Assembly: GCF_021018805.1 (NCBI RefSeq)
Contig: NC_086258.1
Span: forward strand, 19,746,692-19,810,691
Direction: 5' to 3'
From: Prinia subflava
Taxonomy: Eukaryota > Chordata > Aves > Passeriformes > Cisticolidae
Length of the DNA: 64,000 nucleotides
Part shown: piece by piece, positions 53,199 to 63,220 of the stretch
Layout of the letters: every line of letters begins with the position of its first letter
Numbering within the stretch: position 1 is the first letter of the stretch
Program-made: the position numbers and the translations under genes
Notes under the pieces: model-generated
Told to the model about the DNA's origin: nothing
The model's database searches: none
Seen by the model: only the letters and a program-made list of their open reading frames with translations

Positions 53199-53369
53199 TC
53201 AGGCTGTCACGTAGACCTCCAGAAGCCCCCCGACCGAGTGCATGCGGTAGAACACACCCAAGGGGAGCCCGAAGTTCACGATCACAAACCAGGTGGAGTA
53301 GCCATAAAAGGACCTTTCCATTCCATTCTCGAAGAGGGGGTGAGCCCCAAATGTGGGCATGACCCACAG
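53199..53369 (-). CDS. OTOP3: OTOP3 coding exon 6 (terminal)
   Basis: This exon encodes residues 545-600 and the stop: LWVMPTFGAHPLFENGMERS to VGGLLEVYVTA. It contains the last two helices and the conserved GLPLGVFYRMHSV. The acceptor is CTCTCCAG. Confidence 0.96.
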   Translation of the reverse strand: MWVMPTFGAHPLFENGMERSFYGYSTWFVIVNFGLPLGVFYRMHSVGGLLEVYVTA

Positions 53370-56300
53370 CTGGAGAGAGGTGAGGGAAAGAAACAAAAGT
53401 CAGAGGATGACAGACTGTCCTCTACTTGCACCCTAACCTCAGCACTGGCTCAAGTGGTTGTAAGAATATTTCAGGAGTGTCACAGTAGTCTCCTTCCCAG
53501 GGAGGAGAAGGAAAATCCCACAGTTAAACTGTTGATTCCTTGCTGTAATTCAAATCCTGTTGAATCCCTGGAAACCTAATGAGAGCCCCATTCTGCCCCA
53601 GCCTGCTTCATCCTTCTACAGGGTTTCACTGTTTCCCTGGGCAATGTGTTTTCACTGGATTAAGGCTGCAGTGTTGATTCAGCATCCTAGACCACAGTGT
53701 ACTTTACTGGGTGAGTTTCAAGCCTGAAGACTCATGTTTACAGAGATTTAATGCTGGTGCCTCACACTTTCTTTCATTAAACACCCTCAATAAGCCTAAT
53801 GGGGTTTTTTTTTAAAATCTTGTCAAGTAAGAATTTATTAGCTATCTCCTCCCTGCATCCATGAAACCCAGTAATACTTGACTCTAAGGGTAAAAGAGAG
53901 ACTTTCTAATTATGAGGGCGGGCTATTAACAGCAAAACTGGTCTTGACTTGCCTCACCAGTAGGTTGAAAATTGGCGGGCAAAGGTTTTTTGTCTGGAAC
54001 ACTAGAGAAAGACAAGAGCTCACGTCTGTGTCACAGGTCACCGTGGCTCAGCCGGAGCTGTGACAGAGCAGAGAGCACAATACTTACTATGATGTTGCAC
54101 AAAACCAAGAAGAACGAGATCTCCCTCAACACTCTTCTCCTCCAGCTCAGGTGAGAGTAGATATGGATGTAGGACAGGGAAGCTTTCCGGATCTCCTGTC
54201 CCAGCTCCAGCACGCTCACTCGTCTCTGGCTGTAGGCCTCACGATTCTGCTCTTCTCTAGTGTCTTCCTCCTTGCCAGGAGGTGTCTGGCTGTGCTCCTG
54301 TTTGCTGCCCTGCGTGGTCTCCTCTTGCCCAGGTAGCTCTGCAGGCACCGTGTGCTGCCCGGCGTGTCCGGCACGTTTGGCCTCAGCAGCTGCTCCAACG
54401 CGCCGCCGGTGGAGCCCGTCGATGACAAAAACATTTTGGCTGATGTTTTGAAAGATGAGGAGGACAGAGTAGGACAGGGCGAGGCTGTTCAGCAGGTCCC
54501 TGGGGTCAGTGGCTACCAGGGCCACGATGGAGAAGTAGGACATGCCGATTTGGCCGAGGGCTGCCCCCATCAGCAGGACCACATCCAGGCTGCGGGTGGG
54601 GTTCTTCAGTGTGTCCAGCTCCTTTTTCTCCAAGGCATGGATGATTGTCCCGATCACGGCGCCCACACTCATCAGGGGCAGGAGCACAATGTAGTAGGAA
54701 TAATAGATCACAAAGACCTGGCGGCTGGGCACCAAGCTGGTGGCCTGGATCTGGTACATCATGAAGACACAGGCCCCGATGATTACAGCACTGGTGCCCA
54801 GCAGTGGCCCAAAGACCACCCCCTGCAGCTTGAATTTGGGCTTGGCGTGCGGGATGTGGTGGTGGCTGATGCGTCTGCCCACATTCTTCCACATGACGTA
54901 GAGCACGGAGCAGCAGACCAGGCAGTACTCGGTGTTGAAGGGGTAGAGCAGGATGTAGCCCTTCTGGAAGACTTTGCAGATGGTTGTGTTTGGACATGTG
55001 CACAAGGTAGTCTCGTTGCCTGGAGCATGAGAAGAGGAAGGTGACAATTAAGAGGGAGATGGCCTGGATGTCACAGCTGTCTTTGGGAGTTTCTTGTGTA
55101 TAGGCACAATGTGTGTGTGCCTCAGAAACAGGGATCAGTAGGAAGTTAAATGGCTACTGCTCAGTTCTAAAGGATGTGAGCATTCAGAATAACACAGTTT
55201 AGTGAATGTCTTTTCCTGCCCAAGGTCAACACCATAGATGCTGGATGAGAGACTCCTCTTCCTTCACAGCAGAGCCTTCTCTATTTCTACCCCTGAATAT
55301 TAGATTCCCCTTTGTGCCTCTATATCCTCAGAAAGAAGACCACAGCAATTACATGAGCCTCTTCTAGTCTGGCAATCTTGTGCTTGCAGTTAATAGGAAA
55401 AAGTGAGCAAAAATGCTAATGTATGGGCTTTTCCTTTCCTAGCCCTCAGTTTCAGGGTTTCATAGCAGATCCCCTCCCTCCAGGTGAAGATCTTCTCCCC
55501 TTGCAGCCCGTTTCCTTGAGACAACATCCAATAATAGGGAAGTTGCAGCATTTGGGGGAACTGGAGATACCTGAATCACTGAGACCCAGAGGCTCCCCAG
55601 AGAAGTGCACCAGCACCAAGCCTGACAGAATTCAGGAAGTGTTTGGACAACACTCTGGGGCACATAGAGGATGTGTCTTGGAGATGGTCTTGTACAGGGC
55701 TGAGAATTGGACTTGATGATCCTTGTGGGTGCCTTCCAACTCAGTGTATTCTGTGATTCTGTGTTTCTGTGAAATGTTTTTCCCTAGAAGTCCCCTGTGT
55801 CAGCCTAACAGCAATGGGGGTGTGTGGAAGGAGCCTTGCCTGCGAAGCGCCGCTCCACCTCGCGCAGCTGAGACTCGATCTCCACGTGCAGGGTGTCGTT
55901 GGTCACGGCCAGCAGCCAGAGGAGAAGGTTGGTGGCTATGGTCAGCATCAGCCCACACCTGGCAGGAGACACAGGACTTGTCTAATGTTTGGTTCATGGC
56001 CAGCTCATCCTTCCCCTCTCCCTGGCCCATGCACGGATTTGAGCACACGTGGGGTGTTGGTGCCTGCTCTGCCTGAGGCCTGTGGGGTGTGGCTTTGCAC
56101 AAACACAGCTGAGCACATTCCCACTCTGCCAAAGGAGCAGGGCAGGCAGTGCCTGGGGAAACTGGCCCAAGCTGAGACATCTCCCAGTGATGGGAATGGG
56201 GAGACCACGCTCCCCCCTCCTCCAGTCTGTGAGCTGCTCCCTGAGACAGGCAGCAGGAGACATTTGGGAGGAAGGAAGAAGCTTTGCAGCACTCCAAGGC

Positions 56301-58960
56301 ACAACAGAAAACTGAAGGGAGCTGGTGAGCTCAGGTCAGTGGAGGGAGGATGGGTCTGAACAGGGCATAGTTTGGTTCTTGTGTGACCCAGGATGTAGGG
56401 TCTGTGTAGGATCAGATGAACATAGTTCTAGCAGGAATCATAATGAGCATCACAGGCAGAAAGGAAAAATTTCTTTAGAGCAATAGAAGGCATTTTTTAT
56501 GCTCATTTTCTATGCTCATTTTTTACCTGGTGAAGTTGTGCTGGACTTGTATGCAGTCCTTAGAGTGATGCCACAGAAAGTAAGCCTGCAAGTGGAGAAC
56601 AATAACAGTGTGAGCAGGACAAAGTTGGCAGCTGGCTGCACACATGGGAGAAAGGGACAGGCAGACAAGAGGGTACAGGTCCAAGCAGGAGCAAACCTGC
56701 CTCTGTGCAAGAGTGCAGGGACATGTGTGCACCTGCACCCCAGTGCTGAGGCAGGTGCTGGCATCCTTGGGAAAGGGCAGCATTTAGGTGTGACTGCACT
56801 GAATGCACATCCTGGAGCTCTGTGTTCCTCTGTCCTGTCTTTGTGGGTATTTGCTGCTGAGGTGAGAATTAGTTTACTTCTCAAATATGGTTTTGGGTCT
56901 GTAAAGAAGAGGGCTGGTGTTGAATAACAAGGTGAAAATGGTGAGAGATATCTTTGTGTGCAAAGGATTTTGTTGGGCGGATGGACTGGCAAATACAAAG
57001 AGGGGCTGAGGCTCAGACTGGTGCAAAGACATCTGTGGCAAAACCTGAAATTTCCTTCCTCTCTCTTTACTTGACTTCAAAGCAAGTTCCTCTGGACCCT
57101 ATGGTCTGTCAGGTATTTATTTCCAGGGTAATTTTTGACTCTTTCTCTCCTGTCTCTCAGCATGGCACACGGGGAGTGCAGGTAGCATTTGAAGTGGTGT
57201 GTGATGCTTTAATGCTTTCAATGCTCAGGAGAATGCCCCATGTTCATTCATTTTCCCATGTCTCCCAGCTTCCCCCCAACCCTGGGGCTCCCAGGAATGG
57301 GACAGAGAGAATAAACAAGCTTCCAGAGGGTAGTGTGCAGTACCTGGGTGCAAATAAAAAGGATTCCAATGCTGGGGAACACAATTTCTACCCTGGATTT
57401 GCAGTGGACGAGGATTGTGCTGTAGCCAATCTGAAACACATTCAGGAGGATGCTGCAACTGCCAAACAGCAGCACTGACCCTGGACAAACATCAAAGGAC
57501 CAGTAAATAAACACAGACATAACTTTTGGAGTATCTGAGCTTGGCTGGGGACAGGAGGCCTTGTGCTTCTTGGATTTGTGTGGAGCTGGCAATCTTTCTC
57601 CTGAAATTCTTGTGATTTTAGGAGAAGAGGACGAAGGAAAACCTTATTCCTGAACCTGACTGTGTGCTTTGACTGGTTAAAGGTGTTAGGAAAATGCCAG
57701 GTATGTTCCAGTGCTTGGATACAAGGTGGGGGTTTGAGGCTTTTCTGTACTCCTGAGTACTTTTCTGTACTTTTACATTACCCCTGGAATGACAGGGGTA
57801 AGTTAATGGTGGATGATGTTTTCTGCCTTGTGGAGGAAACCTGAGATGACTACAGGTCTGCTAAGGCCTGTAGCAGCCCCATCCACAGGAGCTGGGACCC
57901 TTTGATTGTTTCTCTTTTTTGCCTTGGACATGTCTCTGCACCTTTAGGTGCTCAAGTACCTTGCAGCTTCCTTCAGCTGATTCTCCATGCTTAGTTAACA
58001 AAACACTGCCTAATTCAAAACTCCATGTTAGACCAGAGAAAGGACTGCTGGAAGAAGAGTAATTTCTCAAAGTGGGGCAAATACTGAAGGGAAAATCTCC
58101 CAGGAAAGTTTGGCTGTCACTGGGATGTGACTCAGTGGGTAAGAATCCTTCCCTGGCAACAAGGCTGCATAGATGCTAAACAAGGATGATGGTCACAAAG
58201 GGCCACTGGTGCTCTTGGAGGATAAACACAGTGATTCTCCCCTCAATTCTCAAAGTGCTCCTGCCTAAAACCTTTCCTATGGTTTTCCCACAGTGCTCAG
58301 TTGCTGTTCTGGAAAGAGGTTATGCCTGGATTGCTCTTTAGGAAGGGACCAGAGAGTGACGTTTGAAGGGAAGCCGAGTTTCAGGCTTTCCTGGCTGCTC
58401 TGGTTCCACTTCATGGCACGCACTGTGCCCATCAGCCTGACAGGGACTGGGAGATTCCCAGTGCCCTAACTGCACATCCTATGGCATCTAGCTCTTGTGG
58501 TAACAGGGGAAGAATTTATTTGCCTTCCAAGTCTTTGGAAGGAGGCATGAGGGAAGAAATAAAAGCAGAACTTACCCCTAATCCAGATGGCTCCAGCGTG
58601 GGAGTCCCTGTAGAGCACCGCGTGCGGCTGCCGGCTGGTGCCCAGCAGGTAGTAAATAATCCAGAACAGGCACAAGACCTTGAGGATGGAGAGCAGGATC
58701 CAGACATCTGCCAGAGTTATGGCCACCTTGTTGAAGATCATGCTGCTGACGAAGGCACTGCCCAGGAACACCACGTTCATGGCCAGCAGCCCGGAGAAGA
58801 GTTGCCCAGCCTTCTGAGCTTGCCGGTCCCTCTGCTGCACTGAGGAGCAGTGACGGTACAGCCAGAACTTCTCATAGTGGATCTTGGACGTGTCTGTTGG
58901 GGCTGATGCTGACTTGCTCCTGCAGTGATGGCAGGGCCTGGAGACTTTCTTGTCAGACAT
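53199..58960 (-). CDS. OTOP3: OTOP3, otopetrin-3 proton channel (6 coding exons)
   Basis: Six exons join to 600 aa: 58576-58960, 57344-57480, 56527-56585, 55840-55958, 54088-55019 and 53199-53369. Introns are GT-AG except intron 4, which is GC-AG. The protein has a polar N-terminus of about 45 residues, then RDRQAQKAGQLFSGLLAMNV and hydrophobic helices through to the C-terminal block VNFGLPLGVFYRMHSVGGLL. These blocks, YPFNTEYCLVCCSVLYVMWK and NPTRSLDVVLLMGAALGQ match OTOP3 better than OTOP1 or OTOP2. The family is a plasma-membrane proton-selective channel opened by extracellular acid; each subunit has 12 membrane helices in two six-helix halves and acts as a dimer. Chicken OTOP3 is one of the structurally solved members. 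A hydrophilic loop in exon 5, rich in Glu, Gln and Lys, is longer than in human. Convergent placement with HID1 fits human order. Confidence 0.95.
54088..55019 (-). CDS. OTOP3: OTOP3 coding exon 5 (932 nt)
   Basis: This exon encodes residues 234-544, more than half the protein: GNETTLCTCPNTTICKVFQ, YPFNTEYCLVCC, several helices, NPTRSLDVVLLMGAALGQ, the hydrophilic loop, and SYIHIYSHLSWRRRVLREIS. NET and NTT are possible N-glycosylation sites if that loop is extracellular. The donor is GTAAGT. Confidence 0.95.
55580..55772 (+). mobile_element. CR1 LINE 3' fragment in OTOP3 intron 4
   Basis: A CR1 tail in plus orientation, antisense to OTOP3: CTGACAGAATTCAGGAAGTG, GAATTGGACTTGATGATCC, TTGTGGGTGCCTTCCAACTC and a terminal ATTCTGTGATTCTGTG. 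It is 5' truncated and non-coding. Its 3' end lies only about 65 bp from the exon 4 donor. Confidence 0.85.
55840..55958 (-). CDS. OTOP3: OTOP3 coding exon 4, ending at a GC donor
   Basis: This exon encodes residues 194-233 plus one base: R/CGLMLTIATNLLLWLLAVTN then DTLHVEIESQLREVERRFA. The only donor that both keeps phase and gives the family spacing to GNET is CAG followed by GCAAGG (GC at 55839-55838). Confidence 0.88.
56527..56585 (-). CDS. OTOP3: OTOP3 coding exon 3 (59 nt)
   Basis: This exon encodes residues 175-193 plus two bases: AYFLWHHSKDCIQVQHNFT. The acceptor is CCACTTGCAG and the donor AG-GTAAAA. The NFTR motif is shared with the family. Confidence 0.92.
57344..57480 (-). CDS. 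OTOP3: OTOP3 coding exon 2
   Basis: This exon encodes residues 129-174: GSVLLFGSCSILLNVFQIGY to IGILFICTQ, a membrane-helix pair. The acceptor is TTGTCCAG and the donor CAG-GTACTG. Confidence 0.93.
58576..58960 (-). CDS. OTOP3: OTOP3 coding exon 1
   Basis: This exon encodes residues 1-128 plus one base. It holds a cytosolic tail with a Cys-His-His-Cys cluster at residues 10-13, the conserved RDRQAQKAGQLFSGLL, and the first helices. The donor is G-GTAAG. The start is the first in-frame ATG; further upstream 5' UTR exons are possible. Confidence 0.9.
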
Positions 58961-60053
58961 GGCTCATCTGCCTGGGGGTCACTTGCTGCATTGAAAAGAG
59001 GGGAAGTTTAAAGGGGGGATGTGCTGAGATGGGAGGTTGTGTGCTCTGCTGTGAAGGCCACTTGTGTGGTGACCTCCCTTCCTTGCTTTGCAGCTTCTCC
59101 AGAAGCTGGATGAAGGGAAAAAGGAGATTGGTTTTTAGCCCAGGTTAGGCATAAAAAAATTCACAGTGGACAGAGTCATTGCAGGGCACTGGGGAGAGGC
59201 TGTTTTGGCAGAACCTGTCCAGAGATCCCAGCATTACAGTGGGTGTTTGATGTCTCTGCCCTGCCCCACCAGAGCTAGGAGCTGCTGGGACCAGAGGTGC
59301 TCAAACCATTCCCACCCTCACCTTTCACAGCTTCTCCAGCCCTGGGTTCAGGTTTTCTCCTTTCATTTTGTTGCTGTAAGGATTAGGTAGAAATGAAGAG
59401 CAAGCTCTGACCTGCCCTGAAATTCAGAGCTGTTTGATTTTCAGTTGATGAGTCCAACCTCTTCCTTTTATTTTTGGCCTCTGAGAGTTACAGGCTCCTC
59501 GAATGGTCACACAAATTGTGTCAGAGTTGGAGAGAATAAACAAAGGGTCTGTAAAATTTGGAATAAGCTGTTGGGAGGAGATCCAAACTCCCACCCAGAT
59601 GGGCTGAGACTGGGAAACAATTAGTACCTGTTTTTCTTCCTTTTTTCCTCTTGTGAGGAGGCTGTAAGGACACTGACACAGAGGAGTTGGAGGGATTGGC
59701 CTGGGTAGACATTCAAGGTCTGGGAGCTTTTCCATCCATTTTTGGTAAAATCTTGGTAGGACTGTTTTGCTCTTGAGAGGGAAATCTTGCTCACATAAAG
59801 CAATCAGGCAAGATCAGCCTCTCTATAGATTTGGTACATGGAAAGATGCTTTCATTCCAGGCTGTGGCTCTGGTTGTGGTGAAGAGTGGCTGGAGTGAAA
59901 AAAACCAAACAAAACCCTCAAATGTGTTTGAGAGTGAGGGGAACCTTAAACATTCTGTGATAGGTAGCCTTGGGGAGAAATTGTTTGAGTAGGGATTGCA
60001 ATTTAGTGTGCAATTTGCATGTGCACAGAGGGGCTCTATCTGTCCTTGCCCCA

Positions 60054-60226
60054 GGACTCTGAGGTGAGCTGATCCCCCAGATTTTGTGGCTGGCAGCAGG
60101 GATTCAGCATTTCTCTCTAAGTTGGTGAGTTTAGAGGATCCATTAGGAGAGGACAGACCTCTCTATGGAAGGAGAAGATTAATTTGTGTGTCCCAGGATG
60201 AACCCCTAAGCCCTGAGTTCCTTGGC
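60054..60226. repeat. Direct repeat copy A (about 170 bp)
   Basis: This segment resembles 61293-61460 along its whole length. Shared blocks include TTTTGTGGCTGGCAGCAGGG, ATTCAGCATTTCT, and CAGGATGAACCCC followed by AGCCCTGAG. I do not recognise a repeat family. Confidence 0.85.
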
Positions 60227-61292
60227 ACTTCTCTCGGTAGAGATTGATCTTTAAATCTTCCCCCTTTTTCTCCAGAATTCTCCTAACTTGGTAGCAGAGG
60301 GGCAAACTCCCTCCTCTCTTCTAGGCCCATATCTGCTCTGCTCCAAAGGGAGCTCAGAGGCCCTAAAATCAGCAGCAAGCCCATTCAGGCTGCACCAGGA
60401 GGTACCCAAGTGCCCAGAGAGGGCTGCACACAGAGGAACCCCAGCCCCTGACCCCGTGGCTGTGCTGTGGGGAGCAGCCAGGCACAGCCCTTACCTGCCT
60501 GCAGCCTCCTGCTGCTGAGGAGCCAGCACAGCCTCGGATGCAGCCGATCCCAGACCAGAGGCTGTGAAGTCACCAGGGTGCTCGGGAGGCTCTGACAGCC
60601 CAAGGTGCAGACAGGAGCCGTCAGGGCTGCTCCTCACTAAATGCAGCCTCTGCTCCCAGCCCATTGATTTATTTTCTTTCCACCTTGTTTACTTTGTGTC
60701 TATTATTGTCATTACATTAATTACTCAGTGGGAAGCTCTCAGATCTGCCACAGGCAGCCAATGGGGAGCAGCTCCTTTATGCACCTGCTTGGTTGCCTCA
60801 CACCAACAGGCTCGGCTCAGGATTTGCCAACTGGTAAAACCACAAACGGTGGTGACTAATTTGTGCCATGGCTCAGGCAGGTGTAGAGCTAATCTCCTGG
60901 CACAGGCTTGTGCTGGGAGTGCTTACCCACACTGCCTTGGCCAAAATCCACCTGAGTTCCCCACTGCTTTGTTTTTACGTAGATCCTAAGATTTTTTTCC
61001 CCTCACATGTACTATTTCTTTTTGCTTTTATTCAGGGCGCAAATCTTACCCAAAAGGTAAAGCTTGCAGTCCACCCCTGCACTGGTGCAGGAATGACACC
61101 AGTTTGATGCCTTTCTGGCAGAAAGATGCTGCTTTTGAGGGTGATAACTACAACCTACTAATGCTGACTTCAGAGTGAGACTCACGTGTGCCAGCCCCAC
61201 AGTCTTGACCATGTGTGCTCAGCGATGCTTTAGGTCCAAGCTGTGCTGTTCTTGATCCCTTTCCCTTTGCAGGGCAAACTGATTCTGGCTTG

Positions 61293-61460
61293 GGACTCTG
61301 TGGTGAGCTCATGCCCCAGGTTTTGTGGCTGGCAGCAGGGATTCAGCATTTCTGCATTGGCGAGTTTAGAGTGTGTACCGGGAGAGGATGGACCACTCCT
61401 TGGAAGGAGAGGACTTATCTGTGTGCCCCAGGATGAACCCCCGAGCCCTGAGGTCCTTAC
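61293..61460. repeat. Direct repeat copy B (about 170 bp)
   Basis: The partner of 60054-60226, in the same orientation about 1.24 kb away, with scattered substitutions and small indels. Confidence 0.85.
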
Positions 61461-62522
61461 AGCTGGCAAACACATGAGCTGGGAGCTCAGAGCCATGAAA
61501 TAATTCCCAAGAAACTGATTAGGGGTAGGAGTGGGTGGGGGAGCACAGGTTATCGTGTGTGGGGATGTGACGAAAGGGATGGAAAACAAGACTGAAAGGG
61601 GCCCATTTCTCCTGGGTGAGAATACCCAGTGTGTGCTGGTGCAGCCATTGTTTGATGTCTGCCAGCAAAAGGGTCATGTTTAATGTCTGACCAACCCCTT
61701 GCAATGCTGTGGTGGAGCCCAGGTGCTCCAGTCTGGGCAGGTTTTCATGAATTCCCATGGCTGGATTTGTTCTGCCTTCCCCCAAAGCATCAGCATCTCC
61801 AGCCTGTCTGGACAGCCTGCTTGGATGTCCTTGCTCCTTGCTTTCATGTTTTGAGATCCCCCGAGTGCAGCTGAGCTCTTTCAGGGGCCTGGCTCTTTTC
61901 TGAACTCTGTTCCAGAGATCAGCAGGGAACTGGGATATCCCAAGAGCCATTTGGTGGCCTCGTAGTTGGCCAAAGCCAATTTCTCTGCAAGGCTTTAATA
62001 GACCTGCTCGTTTTCAGTGCTATGATCCTAAATTGGGGTGGCCATATAGAAGTGGGAAATGGAGGCCATGAGTCTGAATGTATCCTAAAGTTTGGCTAAA
62101 ATTGGAGGTTTTTCCTTCAAAGATGGCTCTGAAATAAAATGCTGGTGCCTGCTGTGTTTTAGTAGTTTTGGCAATGTGACTTGACATTTGTGTTACAAAG
62201 ACGAGGCATCCTTCCTAGCCTGACTTGGCCTTTCTTGGCTTTGGAGCTGAAATTGAACCCAGAGGAATTTTAAAGCCCTGGGAGACGGGTTAATCCTCCT
62301 TATTTAGTCCCTAATTTGAAGAAGAGCAGCTGTTTTACAGGAATGTATTGACACAAGTTTAACTAAGTCACTAAATAAGCAAGCGTGCAGGAGAGGGGCA
62401 GGCAAGGAGAAGGTGAGTCCAGCTCACTGGATCGATCACAGAATCACTGCCCTGGAGAAGCTGCCTTTACTCCGAGGTTGGGAGAAAGCTGGCAAGTGTT
62501 AGGGGTGATGTTTGCCCCTCTG

Positions 62523-62721
62523 CTATCAGCAGTGTGCTTATTAAGGGTGCTATCTGTGCACTTAGCAGTGATAACAGCCAGGCCGGGCCCAGTGGCTCTG
62601 TACACAGCAGCCGGAGGAAGGAGCTGCTGCCCAGCCTGTGTGTTTGCCCAAAGGCCACCTGAGGAACCAGGGCTCCTCACATCTCCCCGGCCGGCCCACG
62701 CCCTTCCTCTGGCGCTGATAA
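62523..62721. promoter_or_regulatory. Cluster of four WGATAR sites
   Basis: GATA-type hexamers occur at about 62523-62528 and 62550-62555 (minus) and at 62569-62574 and 62716-62721 (plus). This is a possible distal regulatory element; binding is not shown. Confidence 0.25.
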
Positions 62722-63206
62722 CCGCGGCCATGACGTCTCCTTGGGGCTGGGAGTGAGAGGCTTTTGGGGTGGCTGCAAAGAGCAGCTCCCTCCAGCGTGG
62801 GTGAGGGTGAGCTGTGCTGCACTGCCCAGCTCAGTCCCTCCATCCCTTCTGGGGTTCTGGGGGTATGGCCTGGCTCCACTGGGAGTGTGTCTCTGTTTTC
62901 CCTGCTGACTATTGGTACAGGTCCTTCTGACCTCCTGCCAGCACCGAGTTCCTCCTCACTGCTGAGGACCACTGGGAAATGCCTCCTCCGCCACCACCTC
63001 CTGACCTGGTTCTCAGCACACTGCAGGAGCCAATCCTTCTCACAGGTGCCTTGTGCTGCAATCCCATCCCTCATCACCAGCTTTGTGACCTTCTCAATCC
63101 ATCCACTTTCCATCTACTGCACTGACAGATAATAATTAACTTGGATTCCTCCTGTCTCGGACACACCTCAGAGCAAATCACCCAGATAAATTGTGTTTTG
63201 GTTTGG

Positions 63207-63220
63207 TTTTTTTTTTTTTT
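63207..63220. repeat. Poly-T tract (T14)
   Basis: A homopolymer run in the OTOP3 upstream DNA, preceded by TTGGTTTGG-type sequence. Confidence 0.9.

Noticed and set aside
54352..55044. 230-codon plus-strand frame opposite OTOP3 exon 5
   Set aside because: It is a shadow of the OTOP3 exon; the composition is the complement of hydrophobic membrane codons.
55813..55814. GT donor alternative for OTOP3 exon 4
   Set aside because: It is in phase but has a poor consensus (GCT-GTTAGG) and would insert residues not seen in the family. The GC donor fits length and consensus better.
61519..61950. 143-codon minus-strand frame upstream of OTOP3
   Set aside because: No conserved domain or flanking splice-linked exon is recognised. 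It might be part of a decayed repeat, but I cannot support that.
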